Shown here one piece after another: positions 52,209 through 61,446 of a DNA stretch of 64,000 nt; position 1 is the first letter of the stretch, and each line of letters opens with the position of its first letter. The notes under the pieces are model-generated. The model searched no databases and was not told the origin of the DNA. It saw nothing but the letters and a program-made list of their open reading frames with translations. The position numbers and the translations under genes were made by a program. Origin of the DNA: DATGMP01 sp035293565 (GTDB taxonomy: Bacteria > Pseudomonadota > Alphaproteobacteria > BOG-932 > Roseiterribacteraceae); assembly GCA_035293565.1 (NCBI GenBank), contig DATGMP010000149.1, positions 1-64,000 of the forward strand. The letters run 5' to 3'.

Positions 52209-53426
52209 ATGATGTATCACGCATACCAGGCTTTCTCCGACTTCTTCGAGCCGGTTCGCTGGGCGGCGGCTTGGACGCGGATGGGGCTGGATTCGGGATT
52301 GGCGCGAAATGGCTACTCGATGCTGCTTCGCAATGCGGCGGCCCTCTCGGAGCTCACCGTCAATACGCGCCTCACCCACCGCCGACCCGATTTCGGCATC
52401 GAGACCGTCATGGTGGGAAATCAACTCACCCAGGTGAGCGAGGAGCCAACCGAGGTGACTCCCTTCGGTACGCTTCTCCATTTCAAGAAAGATGTCGACA
52501 CGATCCAGCCGCGCGTTCTGGTCGTCGCGCCCATGTCCGGCCATTACGCGACCCTGCTGGCGGGCACGGTCAAGACGCTGCTTCCCGAGCACGACGTCTT
52601 TCTGACCGACTGGCACAACGCCCGCGACATCGCGGTGGAGGATGGCAGGTTCGATCTCGATTCTTATATCGAGCACATGATCCGCTGGATCGAGGTGATC
52701 GGCCCGGGGGCGCATGTCGTGGCGGTCTGCCAGCCCTGCGTGGCGGCTTTGGCGGCGGTCGCGGTGATGGCCGAGGCGGGCCATCCGGATCAGCCGCGCA
52801 GCATGACGCTGATGGCGGGGCCGATCGACTGCCGGATCAACCCGACCAAGGTCAACGAGCTCGCCACGTCGAAACCGATCGAGTGGTTCGAGCGGATGCT
52901 GATCTCCACGGTGCCCTATGGCTTCGCGGGTTCGGGGCGGCGCGTCTATCCGGGCTTCCTTCAGCTCACGGCCTTCATGTCGATGAATCTGAGCCGGCAT
53001 GTGAAGGCTCATATGGACCTCTACCGCCATCTGCTCTTGGGCGACACGGAGAAGGCCGCCACGGTCAGGACGTTCTATGACGAATATTTTGCCGTCGCGG
53101 ATCTGCCGGCCGAATTCTACCTGACGACCGTCAAGACGGTCTTCCAGGATTATGACCTGGCGCTCGGCCGCTTCCGCTATCAAGGCCGAACGATCAACCC
53201 CGCCGCCATTCGCAGGACGGCGCTGCTGACGGTGGAAGGCGAGCGCGACGACATCTGCTCGATCGGCCAGACTCTGGCCGCGCAGGATCTCTGCCGCAGC
53301 ATCCGCCCCTACATGAAGCGCCACCACATGCAGACCGGAGTCGGCCACTATGGCGTCTTCAGCGGCAACCGCTGGAACAGCCAAGTCTATCCGATCGTGC
53401 GGAACATGATCCTGGCGAATAATTGA
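52209..53426 (+). CDS. phaZ: Intracellular polyhydroxybutyrate depolymerase
   Basis: A 405-residue alpha/beta hydrolase of the intracellular PHB depolymerase family. It has a Cys nucleophile instead of Ser: Cys174 in HVVAVCQPCVAAL. The acid is probably Asp in VEGERDDICSIGQT, and the base is His near the end in GVGHYGVFSGNRW. It mobilises PHB storage granules to 3-hydroxybutyrate. There is no signal peptide, as expected. No other PHB gene is adjacent. Confidence 0.88.
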   Translation: MMYHAYQAFSDFFEPVRWAAAWTRMGLDSGLARNGYSMLLRNAAALSELTVNTRLTHRRPDFGIETVMVGNQLTQVSEEPTEVTPFGTLLHFKKDVDTIQPRVLVVAPMSGHYATLLAGTVKTLLPEHDVFLTDWHNARDIAVEDGRFDLDSYIEHMIRWIEVIGPGAHVVAVCQPCVAALAAVAVMAEAGHPDQPRSMTLMAGPIDCRINPTKVNELATSKPIEWFERMLISTVPYGFAGSGRRVYPGFLQLTAFMSMNLSRHVKAHMDLYRHLLLGDTEKAATVRTFYDEYFAVADLPAEFYLTTVKTVFQDYDLALGRFRYQGRTINPAAIRRTALLTVEGERDDICSIGQTLAAQDLCRSIRPYMKRHHMQTGVGHYGVFSGNRWNSQVYPIVRNMILANN

Positions 53427-53473
53427 CTCGCTGGATCCGCTATCTCCCTGACCCTATCGCGCGGCTATGTGGA

Positions 53474-53496
53474 TCGCGATGCGCGGCGCATCGCGA
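53474..53496 (+). terminator. Hairpin downstream of the PHB depolymerase gene
   Basis: A perfect 9-bp stem (TCGCGATGC at 53474-53482 with GCATCGCGA at 53488-53496) and a 5-base loop, 48 bases after the phaZ stop. There is no T tract, so termination would need Rho, or it is a stability element. Confidence 0.35.
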
Positions 53497-53571
53497 ACAC
53501 GAGGCGTGCTCGCCTTCTGGACGCGATCCGGGCCGTGCCGTAACCTGCGGCTATAGGCAGGGACCACGGCC

Positions 53572-53988
53572 ATGCTGATGCAGTTCGCTCATCCCCATAT
53601 CCGCGTCCGCGATTTAGCGGCCTCGCTGGATTTCTTCTGCGGGAAGCTGGGGCTCGCGGAGATCAGCCGCCAGGAGATCGAGACGCCGAAATACACCCTC
53701 GTGTATCTCGCAGCGCCGGAGGACGTCCGGCCGGCGAACGTCGCCGCGTCGCCCTGTATCGAGCTGGCCTGCTTGCACGACGACGCGCCGGTCACCGATG
53801 GCACGCGCTTCGCCCATGTCGCGTTTTTCGTCGATGACCTGGAACGGACTTGCGATACGCTCGCGGCGCGTGGCGTCACTATCTCCGTTCCGCCGCAGCC
53901 GGACGGCTACGCCTACATCGTCTCGCCGGAGGGGATGACGATTGAGTTGCTGCGGCGTCCGATACAGCCCCGGCGGTCGGCCGCTTAG
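53572..53988 (+). CDS. VOC/glyoxalase superfamily protein
   Basis: A 138-residue single-domain vicinal-oxygen-chelate protein. Two beta-alpha-beta-beta-beta modules are visible: HPHIRVRDLAASLDFFCGKL at the start and FAHVAFFVDDLERTCDTLAA in the second half. The likely metal ligands are His9, Glu63, His84 and the Glu in GMTIELLRRP. It resembles lactoylglutathione lyases, but the activity could be another VOC reaction. Confidence 0.85.
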   Translation: MLMQFAHPHIRVRDLAASLDFFCGKLGLAEISRQEIETPKYTLVYLAAPEDVRPANVAASPCIELACLHDDAPVTDGTRFAHVAFFVDDLERTCDTLAARGVTISVPPQPDGYAYIVSPEGMTIELLRRPIQPRRSAA

Positions 53989-54054
53989 GCCGGTTTTCGC
54001 GCTCGAGGCTGCGCAACTCCGTCTCGCGAGACTGATTGTCGCCAATGGCGCATT

Positions 54055-55224
54055 CTAACATTCGTCTCGCTCTTCGATCGCCCCGAACACGTCCGCTTCA
54101 TCGGCGCCCAGGGACGGGGCTCCGCGCCGGATCGCGCCGGGCGTGCGGGAGAGGCGCGGGACGACGTCGTGCATCGGGACCGAGCCCATATCCGCATCAG
54201 GCATCTCGATCAGGACGCCGCGGCCGACGACGTGCGGGTCGGCCATGAAGCCCGGCGGGTCGTAGACCGGACCGACCGTGACTTCGGCCTTCTCGAAGAA
54301 ATCGAGGTTCTCGGTGAGAGTACGTTGGCCGATGAAGCTCTGGATCGCCGCGTCGACTTCGTCGACATGGTCCAGCCGGTCGGAATTGGTGCGAAAACGC
54401 GGATCGTCGATCATGTCGGGCCGGCCGATCGCGCGAAACAGACGCTCGGCCATGTCCTGCGTCGAGGCGGAGAGCGCCACCCAGCCATCGTCGCGGGTGC
54501 GGTAGATGTTGCGGGGCGCGGTGATCGAGGCGCGATTGCCCGAGCGCGGCGGCACCACGCCGGTCAGCCGGTAGAGCACCGCGTCGGGACCGAGGATCGA
54601 ATGGAGCGGTTCGAGCAGCGACAGGTCGATCACCTGGCCTTCACCGTCAGGCTTCTCGGCTTCCCGGAGCGCGACCATCACGGCGAACGCGCCGGACAGG
54701 CCCGCCACCATATCGGCGAGCGCCATGTTGGGGAGGGCGGGGGGCTTGTCGTCGAAGCCGTTCTTGGCGGCGAAGCCCGAGATCGCCTCGACGAGGCTTC
54801 CGAAACCCGGCCGGTCGCGGTAGGGCCCTGTCTGACCCCAGCCCGAAACCCGCACCATGACGATCTTGGCGTTGATCGCGTGTATCTCCTCCGGACCGAA
54901 ACCCGCAGCCTCCATCACCCCCGGCCGGAAGCTCTCGATCACCACCTGCGCCGTCTCGAGCAATTCCGTGAGGCGCCGGCGGCCCTGGTCGGTCCGGAGC
55001 TCGAGCCGCACGCTCTTCTTGTTCCGGCCATAGACCTTCCAATAGGCGGGAATGCCCTTCTCGTTCCAATGGCGCAGCGGGTCGCCGCGCTCCGGTTCGA
55101 GCTTGATGACCTCGGCGCCGAAATCGGCGAGCTGAAGGCTCAGCATGTTGCCGGCGACGAGGCGTGACAAATCGAGCACGCGGATCCCGTCGAGCGGGCA
55201 TTTGCGGTTTGGTTCGTAGGGCAT
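54055..55224 (-). CDS. CaiB/BaiF family CoA-transferase
   Basis: A 389-residue class III CoA-transferase. The N-terminus PLDGIRVLDLSRLVAGNMLS is typical, followed by FGAEVIKLEPERGDPLRHW. The catalytic Asp should lie in the conserved ALPNMALADMVAGLSGAFAV region (ADM). Such enzymes move CoA between organic acids and activate substrates for degradation. The ATG at 55224 is chosen over an upstream one at 55278 because it gives the standard start. It is divergent from the GMC oxidoreductase gene, with 77 bases between. Confidence 0.92.
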   Translation of the reverse strand: MPYEPNRKCPLDGIRVLDLSRLVAGNMLSLQLADFGAEVIKLEPERGDPLRHWNEKGIPAYWKVYGRNKKSVRLELRTDQGRRRLTELLETAQVVIESFRPGVMEAAGFGPEEIHAINAKIVMVRVSGWGQTGPYRDRPGFGSLVEAISGFAAKNGFDDKPPALPNMALADMVAGLSGAFAVMVALREAEKPDGEGQVIDLSLLEPLHSILGPDAVLYRLTGVVPPRSGNRASITAPRNIYRTRDDGWVALSASTQDMAERLFRAIGRPDMIDDPRFRTNSDRLDHVDEVDAAIQSFIGQRTLTENLDFFEKAEVTVGPVYDPPGFMADPHVVGRGVLIEMPDADMGSVPMHDVVPRLSRTPGAIRRGAPSLGADEADVFGAIEERDEC

Positions 55225-55301
55225 TGGCGGAGACCTTGGCTGCAACGCGATTGACCGGACCTCTATAGAGGCTATCAAAGAAGGCTGGCCAAGGGGGAAG
55301 G

Positions 55302-56897
55302 ATGATAGATGCTGACTACGTCGTGATCGGCGCCGGATCGGCCGGCTGCGTGGTCGCGGCGCGGCTCAGCGAAACCGGCGCGCGGGTGCTGCTGCTGGAG
55401 GCCGGTCCTAAGGACTGGCACCCGATGATCCATATCCCGGCCGGCATCCTGAAGCTCCTCTACAACCCGCTGGTTAACTGGAACTACGCATCCGAGCCCG
55501 ACGCCGCGGTCGCCAATCGGTCGATCCCCTGGCCGCGCGGCAAGGTGCTGGGCGGGTCGAGCTCGATCAACGGCATGCTCTATGTCCGCGGCAATCCGGC
55601 CGATTTCGACGGCTGGGCCCAGATGGGCTGCCGCGGCTGGACCTATGACGAGGTGCTCCCCTACTTCCGCAAGTCGGAACGCTACGTCCCGGGCGATGCC
55701 GCCTATCGCGGCAAGGACGGGCCGCTGCCGGTCGAAGATTACCGCACGATCCTGCCGCTGACTCATCGTTTCATCGAAGCCGCGCAGCAGGCGGGTCACA
55801 AGCTGACACGCGACTACAACGGCGCGGTCCAGGAGGGCGTCGGGTATTCGCAGATGACCCGCAACGGCCGGTTTCGCGGCTCGACGGCGCGCACGTTTCT
55901 GTCGCAGGCGCGCGGACGCCAGAATCTCCGCATTGAGACCGGCGCGATCGCGACCCGCCTGCTGTTCGAAGGCAAGCGCTGCGTCGGCGCCGCGTTCCGG
56001 CAAGGCGGACGCGATGTCGAGGCGCGCGCGGCACGGGAGGTGCTTCTCTCGGGCGGTTCCGTGAACTCGCCACAGCTTCTGCAGATCTCGGGAATCGGTC
56101 CGGCCGAGCATCTGAAATCCATCGGCGTTGATGTCGTTCAAGAGCTGCCGGGGGTCGGCTCCAACTTGTCGGACCATTATGCGGTGCGGATCTCGCACCG
56201 GGTGACGGATCTCATCTCGATCAACGAGCTGTCGCGCGGCGCGCGGCTGGCGCGCGAGCTGGTCCGCTTCGTCGCGACTGGGCGCGGCGCGCTCACCTTC
56301 GGCGTGACCAGCGCCTCGCTCTTCACGCGCAGTCGCGAGGGGTTGGCCAGTCCGGATCTACAGCTGCTGTTCACGCCGGCCAGCTACGACCAGAACCGCT
56401 TCGGCGAGCTGGAGCGGCTGTCTGGCATGACGGTCGCGGTTTGCGCGACGCGGCCCGAGAGCCGCGGCACGATTATGGCGAAATCGCGCGACCCCTTCGA
56501 ATATCCCACCATCCGTGCGAACTACGTCTCATCGCCGAACGATCTCAAGGTCCTCCATGCGGGCTTCGAAGAGACGCGCCGTATCTATGCGCAGCCTGCC
56601 CTTGCCGTGCATAGCGGTGGCGAGATCTTGCCTGGACCGGAGGTCCGCACGGAGGACGAGTTCGCCGATTTCGCGCGGCGTGCAGGCACCAGCCTTTATC
56701 ACCCGGTCGGCACCTGCAAGATGGGCGAGGATCCAATGGCGGTCGTCGATGCGCGGCTCAGGGTGCGGGGCATCGGTGGGCTCAGGGTTGTCGATGCGTC
56801 GATCATGCCTACCTTGACGACCGGCAACACCAACGCGCCGTCAATCATGATCGGTGAAAAGGGCGCCGCGATGATCCGGGAAGATGCGGCTGCGTAA
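55302..56897 (+). CDS. GMC-family FAD-dependent oxidoreductase (choline/alcohol dehydrogenase-like)
   Basis: A 531-residue flavoenzyme. The FAD-binding motif GAGSAG is at residues 10-15, the GMC signature follows at GKVLGGSSSINGMLYVRG, and the catalytic His is in LYHPVGTCKMGEDP near residue 467, with VDASIMPTLTTGNTNAPSIM near the end. It oxidises an alcohol to an aldehyde or ketone. It is followed 15 bases later by an MDR reductase. Confidence 0.93.
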   Translation: MIDADYVVIGAGSAGCVVAARLSETGARVLLLEAGPKDWHPMIHIPAGILKLLYNPLVNWNYASEPDAAVANRSIPWPRGKVLGGSSSINGMLYVRGNPADFDGWAQMGCRGWTYDEVLPYFRKSERYVPGDAAYRGKDGPLPVEDYRTILPLTHRFIEAAQQAGHKLTRDYNGAVQEGVGYSQMTRNGRFRGSTARTFLSQARGRQNLRIETGAIATRLLFEGKRCVGAAFRQGGRDVEARAAREVLLSGGSVNSPQLLQISGIGPAEHLKSIGVDVVQELPGVGSNLSDHYAVRISHRVTDLISINELSRGARLARELVRFVATGRGALTFGVTSASLFTRSREGLASPDLQLLFTPASYDQNRFGELERLSGMTVAVCATRPESRGTIMAKSRDPFEYPTIRANYVSSPNDLKVLHAGFEETRRIYAQPALAVHSGGEILPGPEVRTEDEFADFARRAGTSLYHPVGTCKMGEDPMAVVDARLRVRGIGGLRVVDASIMPTLTTGNTNAPSIMIGEKGAAMIREDAAA

Positions 56898-56912
56898 CGA
56901 AGGAGCTCGACG

Positions 56913-57920
56913 ATGAAAGTCATGACGCTGAAAGCCCCCGCCGGGCTCGACAATTTTGCGATCGTCGAGCGCGAGCGGCCGAGCAAGCCTGGGCCGGGCG
57001 AGTTGCTGGTGCGGATGCGGGCAAGCTCGCTCAATTATCATGATTATGTGATCGCGATCGGCCAGCTGAAGACCGCGGACGGACGCGTGCCCATGTCGGA
57101 CGGGGGCGGAGAGGTCGTCGAAGTCGGCGCGGGCGTCAAAGAGTTCAAAGCTGGCGATCATATCGCCACCACCTTTTTCCCGAACTGGCTGACGGGCGAT
57201 CCGACTTCCGAGCAGATCAAAGTCATGGCCGGCGATACGATCGACGGCTATGCGGCCGAATATGTTGTGCTCCCCGCGACGGCGGTGACGAAGGCGCCCC
57301 CTGGCTACTCGCACGCCGAGGCTGCGACATTGACCTGCGCCGGGCTGACGGCGTGGCGCGGTCTGGTGGTCGAAGGGCAGGTGAAGCCGGGCGATTTCGT
57401 TCTCGTCCAGGGCACCGGCGGCGTCTCGATCTTTGCGCTTCAATTCGCCAAGGCGGCCGGGGCTACGGTGATCGCGACCTCGTCATCGGACGATAAGCTC
57501 GAGCGGTTGCGCGGGCTCGGGGCAGACCATCTGATCAACTACAGGCAGACTCCCGACTGGGGCAAAAAGGCAAAGGAGTTCACCGGCGGCAGAGGCGTCG
57601 ATCATGTGATCGAAGTCGGCGGGCCGGGCACGCTCACGCAATCGATCCGCGCCTCGCGCATGGGCGGGCACATCTCGCTGATCGGCGTGCTGACGGGGCA
57701 TGCGGGCGAGGTGCCGACGGCGTTGCTCTTCACGCTGCAGATCAAGCTGAAGGGCATCATGGTCGGCAGCCGTCAGCATCAGGAGGACATGGTGCGCGCC
57801 GTGACCGCCAACGGCATCAAGCCGGTGATCGATTCAACCTTCCCGCTGGAGCGCATCGCCGACGCCTATCGGCATCAGGCGTCGCAAAAGCATTTCGGGA
57901 AGATTTGCTTGGAGTTCTAG
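56913..57920 (+). CDS. MDR-family zinc-independent alcohol dehydrogenase/quinone reductase
   Basis: A 335-residue medium-chain dehydrogenase/reductase. The GroES-like domain contains MRASSLNYHDYVIAIGQL, and the cofactor-binding site is VLVQGTGGVSIFALQFAKAA. The catalytic-zinc cysteine and histidine of classical alcohol dehydrogenases are not at the expected places, so it is more like quinone or enoyl reductases. It overlaps the opposing MFS gene by 4 bases at the 3' end. Confidence 0.88.
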   Translation: MKVMTLKAPAGLDNFAIVERERPSKPGPGELLVRMRASSLNYHDYVIAIGQLKTADGRVPMSDGGGEVVEVGAGVKEFKAGDHIATTFFPNWLTGDPTSEQIKVMAGDTIDGYAAEYVVLPATAVTKAPPGYSHAEAATLTCAGLTAWRGLVVEGQVKPGDFVLVQGTGGVSIFALQFAKAAGATVIATSSSDDKLERLRGLGADHLINYRQTPDWGKKAKEFTGGRGVDHVIEVGGPGTLTQSIRASRMGGHISLIGVLTGHAGEVPTALLFTLQIKLKGIMVGSRQHQEDMVRAVTANGIKPVIDSTFPLERIADAYRHQASQKHFGKICLEF

Positions 57921-59227
57921 GACGTCGCCGCCTTTGCCAAATCCGGTCTCAGGCGGCGCGCGGCCAGCATGAAGTGGATACCGGCCCAGACCGTCAGCAG
58001 GTTGGTCGCCACCATTCCGTAGCCGATCGAACGCACGCCGACGGAGGGCGCGAGCAGATCGCTGATCGCGCCGGTGAGGAATGGGCCGAGGCCGAATCCG
58101 AGGAGCGTGGTCAGAAGCAGCAGGATCGAATTCAGAGTTGCCCGCATCCGCGGCTTGACCAGCGCCTGGCACACGCCATAGCCCGCGCCATACCAGCCGG
58201 TGCCGAAGGCGAGCCAGACGCCCGTCAGCGTCAGCCCGAAGATCGGCTCGGGAACCGACACCGCGGCAAACGCCGTCGGCAGGCAGGCGAAGCAGAGGAT
58301 GGCGGGAAGCCACACGCGCCATCGTTCGTCTCGCCGCGCGAGCCGGTCTGCGGCAACGCCGATCAGGAATATCGCGAGCATGCTGGCGGGATAGTTCGCA
58401 AGGCTGATCTCCCAGCCCGCCGACGCGCTGGGGATATGGTCCACGCGCGTGAAGAAGGGAAACATCCACATGCCGAAGCCATTGACCGAGATGATGACCA
58501 GCGTGATTCCGGCCGCGACATGAAGCAAAGATCGCTGGGAGAGGATGTAGCGAAACGTTTCCATGAGCGGCGGCACACCCTCGCGCTCGGCCGTTCCTTG
58601 CGCGCTCAGCCGGCGCGGCTCCTTGACCGTCGATAGGAACAGCAGCGTGAGCAGCAGCCCCGGCAGGCCGGCGAGCATCATCGTCGTCCGCCAGCCATAG
58701 GCCTGTTCCACGATCGCCCCCACCGCCAGCGCGATGCCCGATCCGATCGGCGTGGAGAAGTAATAGATGCCCACCGCCGTGGCGCGCTCCTTGGCTCGGA
58801 ACAGATCCGAGATCATCGAGAGCGCCGAGGGCGTGGCGCCGGATTCGCCGGCGCCAACGAAAAAGCGCAATGCGAAAAGCTGCAGAAAACTCGCGGCCAG
58901 TCCGCCGCCGATCGTCGCGAAGCTCCAGAAGATCATGCAGGCGGCCAGCAGATTGCGGCGATTCATGCGGTCGGCTAGCATGCCGAGCCCGATTCCGGCG
59001 ACGCCGAAGAAGATCGAGAAGGCCGTGGTGAGGGAGCTCACCTCACGGTCCGTCAGGCCGAACTCTTGCTTGATCGGGTCGAACAGGACGGTGATGAAGG
59101 CCTTGTCGACCATGCTGACGGTGGCGATGAGAACCAGGAGGGTAAGCGTCCAGTAGCGCGAGCCGGCGGCCGCGGCGGACGTTTCCTCCGCGGCCTCGGG
59201 ATACGAGACGGCTTCGATGGCTTCCAT
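57917..59227 (-). CDS. Major facilitator superfamily transporter
   Basis: A 436-residue inner-membrane transporter with 12 predicted helices. The loop 2-3 motif GMLADRMNRRNLLA is clear, and FVGAGESGATPSALSMISDL lies in helix 4, as in anion-cation symporters and sugar-acid transporters. A GGGGGAAG ribosome-binding site precedes the ATG. It is 44 bases downstream of a SnoaL-like gene on the same strand. The substrate is probably an organic acid given the neighbours, but this is inference. Confidence 0.88.
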   Translation of the reverse strand: MEAIEAVSYPEAAEETSAAAAGSRYWTLTLLVLIATVSMVDKAFITVLFDPIKQEFGLTDREVSSLTTAFSIFFGVAGIGLGMLADRMNRRNLLAACMIFWSFATIGGGLAASFLQLFALRFFVGAGESGATPSALSMISDLFRAKERATAVGIYYFSTPIGSGIALAVGAIVEQAYGWRTTMMLAGLPGLLLTLLFLSTVKEPRRLSAQGTAEREGVPPLMETFRYILSQRSLLHVAAGITLVIISVNGFGMWMFPFFTRVDHIPSASAGWEISLANYPASMLAIFLIGVAADRLARRDERWRVWLPAILCFACLPTAFAAVSVPEPIFGLTLTGVWLAFGTGWYGAGYGVCQALVKPRMRATLNSILLLLTTLLGFGLGPFLTGAISDLLAPSVGVRSIGYGMVATNLLTVWAGIHFMLAARRLRPDLAKAATS

Positions 59228-59271
59228 GCTTCCCCCGGAATTCCTGTGTCCCAGACCCTAGCGGCCTCTTG

Positions 59272-59784
59272 TCATTTCGGGAATCCCGATCTCAGCAGCG
59301 CGCGGGGTTCCTCATCGCCGGTCAGAACACGGTTGATCCGCTGCTTCACGCGCCAGCCATCCTCGGTGCGAACGAACTCCCAACGATTGGCGCCGACCCG
59401 CCAGACTCGAAAATTGTCGCCGTCGCGTCGGTAGAGACGGGAATACGAGATGGCCACGGCCGTGTCGCCCTCGACCGTGATGTGAGGCAGACCTATGACG
59501 TGGCCCGACCCGCCCTTGATGATCGCCTGGTGGTATTCGCCCCGCACCATGCCCGCGATCTCGGCTCGGCCAAAGGCTGCGCCGGCGGCGCCCTGCTTCA
59601 CGCCCGAGCTGCCGCCGCCCCAATCATAGATTCCGTCTTCGGTCCAAAGCGCCGACGTGGCCTCCGCGTCGCCGCTGTCGACGAGCGGTCCGTAGGCGCT
59701 CATGATCTGATAGAGCTGGACCTGGTCTTCGAGCTGGTGGACGCGCGCCTCCAGCGCCTTCAGCCTGGCCTCGATATCCGCCAT
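59272..59784 (-). CDS. SnoaL/NTF2-like protein A
   Basis: A 170-residue alpha+beta-barrel protein. A short N-terminal helix with coiled-coil character (ARLKALEARVHQLEDQVQLY) precedes the SnoaL-type domain, with YGPLVDSGDAEATSALWTED and WRVKQRINRVL. Members are hydratases, isomerases or binding proteins of small organic molecules. It forms an operon with the MFS gene and starts 26 bases from the divergent SnoaL-like protein B. Confidence 0.85.
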   Translation of the reverse strand: MADIEARLKALEARVHQLEDQVQLYQIMSAYGPLVDSGDAEATSALWTEDGIYDWGGGSSGVKQGAAGAAFGRAEIAGMVRGEYHQAIIKGGSGHVIGLPHITVEGDTAVAISYSRLYRRDGDNFRVWRVGANRWEFVRTEDGWRVKQRINRVLTGDEEPRALLRSGFPK

Positions 59785-59810
59785 GATGGATCCTTTCGCG
59801 GGGAGGAGAG

Positions 59811-60308
59811 ATGAGCGAGACGCTGAGCGAAATCGAGCGGCTGGTCGCGATCGAAGAGATCAAGCGATTGGTTGCCAAGCGCATCCGCTGCATGGATACG
59901 AAGAACTGGGAAGAGTACCCGTCGACGCATGCGCCGGACATGGTGCTCGATTCCTTCGGCAATCTGCCGGCCGATTTGAAGCCCAATTCGGCCGCGGGCG
60001 CCGGGACGGCGATGGGACGGGATGCGGTCACAGCTGCTGTCCGCAAGCTGGTCGATCCTCTGACGACTGTGCATCACGCGCATACGCCGGAGATCGAGAT
60101 TCTGTCGCCGGCGACCGCGCGCGGCCTCTGGGCGATGGAGGACCGCCTCTCGTGGCAGAATGGCGACAAGATCGAAGAGGCGCATGGCTGGGGCCATTAC
60201 CACGAGACGTACGTGAAGATCGACGGGCGGTGGATGATCAAGAGCCGCAAGCTCACGCGCCTCCGTGTGGATACGACGCCGGGGTTCTATGAATTTCGCC
60301 AGAAATGA
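59811..60308 (+). CDS. SnoaL/NTF2-like protein B
   Basis: A 165-residue SnoaL-type protein, divergent from protein A and only distantly similar. It has IEEIKRLVAKRIRCMDTKNW at the start and VKIDGRWMIKSRKLTRLRVD near the end. The ribosome-binding site GGGGAGGAG is strong. Its 3' end overlaps the opposing alpha-hydroxy-acid dehydrogenase gene by 56 bases, so the two transcripts are antisense to each other there. Confidence 0.85.
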   Translation: MSETLSEIERLVAIEEIKRLVAKRIRCMDTKNWEEYPSTHAPDMVLDSFGNLPADLKPNSAAGAGTAMGRDAVTAAVRKLVDPLTTVHHAHTPEIEILSPATARGLWAMEDRLSWQNGDKIEEAHGWGHYHETYVKIDGRWMIKSRKLTRLRVDTTPGFYEFRQK

Positions 60309-61443
60309 ATAGACGCTGAGGCCCGAAATCCTTGACCGAACCGCAGCCCATCTGACGGCCGACCGTCTCGAGCTCCAGGCGCAAGATCGAAATCGCCTTG
60401 TGGACGCCGGCGAGGCCACCAGCCGCCAGGCCATAGAGCGTCGCGCGTCCCACGAAAACGAAATCCGCGCCGAGAGAGAGCGCCGTGATGATATCGGAGC
60501 CGCGCCGAACGCCGCCGTCGACGATCAAAATGCGGTCGGGACCCACGGCGTTGCGGATTGCCGGCAGCATATCGATTGCCGCGGGAGCGCGGTCGAGCTG
60601 TCGACCGCCATGATTGGACACGACAACGCCGTCTGCCCCGAGCTCGAACGCGCATTTGGCGTCGTCGGGATGCAACAGGCCTTTGACCAGGAATTTGCCC
60701 GGCCATAGGCGGCGGTAGCGCTCGACATCCTTCCAGGTCGGATTGCCCGGAAGGTGGCTGGTCATGAAATTCATCACTGTCTGCGCATGGGTCGGGCGAT
60801 CGGCGTAGCGTGCGAACGTGCCGAACAAGGGACGTCCGCCGTTGCGCCGATAGTTCAGAATCCAGCCAGCGTGCCGGAAGGATTCGAGAAGCATGAGCGG
60901 CTTCAGTCTCGGTAAGCCGAAGCCGTTGCGGATATCGCGCTCGCGCCTGGTTCGGACCTCGGAGTCGACGGTCAGCACCAGCGTCTGCATGCCGGCATCC
61001 TGCGCCCGGCGGACGATCTCCTCATCCAGCTTTTTGTCATGGCCGGTGTAGAGCTGATACCAGGCATTCTTCGCCGCGCTGGCCGGTAGATCCTCAATCG
61101 CGGCGCTGCTGGTTCCCGACATGGTGTAAGGGACACCTTCGGTCAGTGCTGCTTCGGCCAGCAGCAGGTCGCCCTTGGGATGGAACAGGCCCGCGACACC
61201 GGTTGGTCCGATGCCGAAGGGCAGCGAGTAAATCTTCCCGAACAGCTCAGTGCGAAGATCTATTTTCGAGCAATCGGTCAGGAAGCGCGGGACCAGCTTA
61301 TGGCGCGCAAAGGCGTTGATGTTCTCCGCGAGTCCGATCTCGTCCTCGACGCCGCCGTCGATATAGTCGAAGACCAGCTTGGGCAGGCGGCGCTTCGCCA
61401 GGCGGCGTAGGTCGGCGATGTTGACCGCGCTATCGAGCCTCAT
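60253..61443 (-). CDS. FMN-dependent alpha-hydroxy-acid dehydrogenase
   Basis: A 396-residue TIM-barrel flavoenzyme like L-lactate dehydrogenase (LldD) and mandelate dehydrogenase. FMN contacts include FGIGPTGVAGLFHPKGD and Lys254. The catalytic His278 is in SNHGGRQLD, followed by a substrate Arg. It oxidises a 2-hydroxy acid to the 2-oxo acid. It lies 3 bases downstream of the class II aldolase gene, in an operon of four or more genes on this strand. Confidence 0.92.
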   Translation of the reverse strand: MRLDSAVNIADLRRLAKRRLPKLVFDYIDGGVEDEIGLAENINAFARHKLVPRFLTDCSKIDLRTELFGKIYSLPFGIGPTGVAGLFHPKGDLLLAEAALTEGVPYTMSGTSSAAIEDLPASAAKNAWYQLYTGHDKKLDEEIVRRAQDAGMQTLVLTVDSEVRTRRERDIRNGFGLPRLKPLMLLESFRHAGWILNYRRNGGRPLFGTFARYADRPTHAQTVMNFMTSHLPGNPTWKDVERYRRLWPGKFLVKGLLHPDDAKCAFELGADGVVVSNHGGRQLDRAPAAIDMLPAIRNAVGPDRILIVDGGVRRGSDIITALSLGADFVFVGRATLYGLAAGGLAGVHKAISILRLELETVGRQMGCGSVKDFGPQRLFISGEIHRTPASYPHGGA

Positions 61444-61446
61444 GCC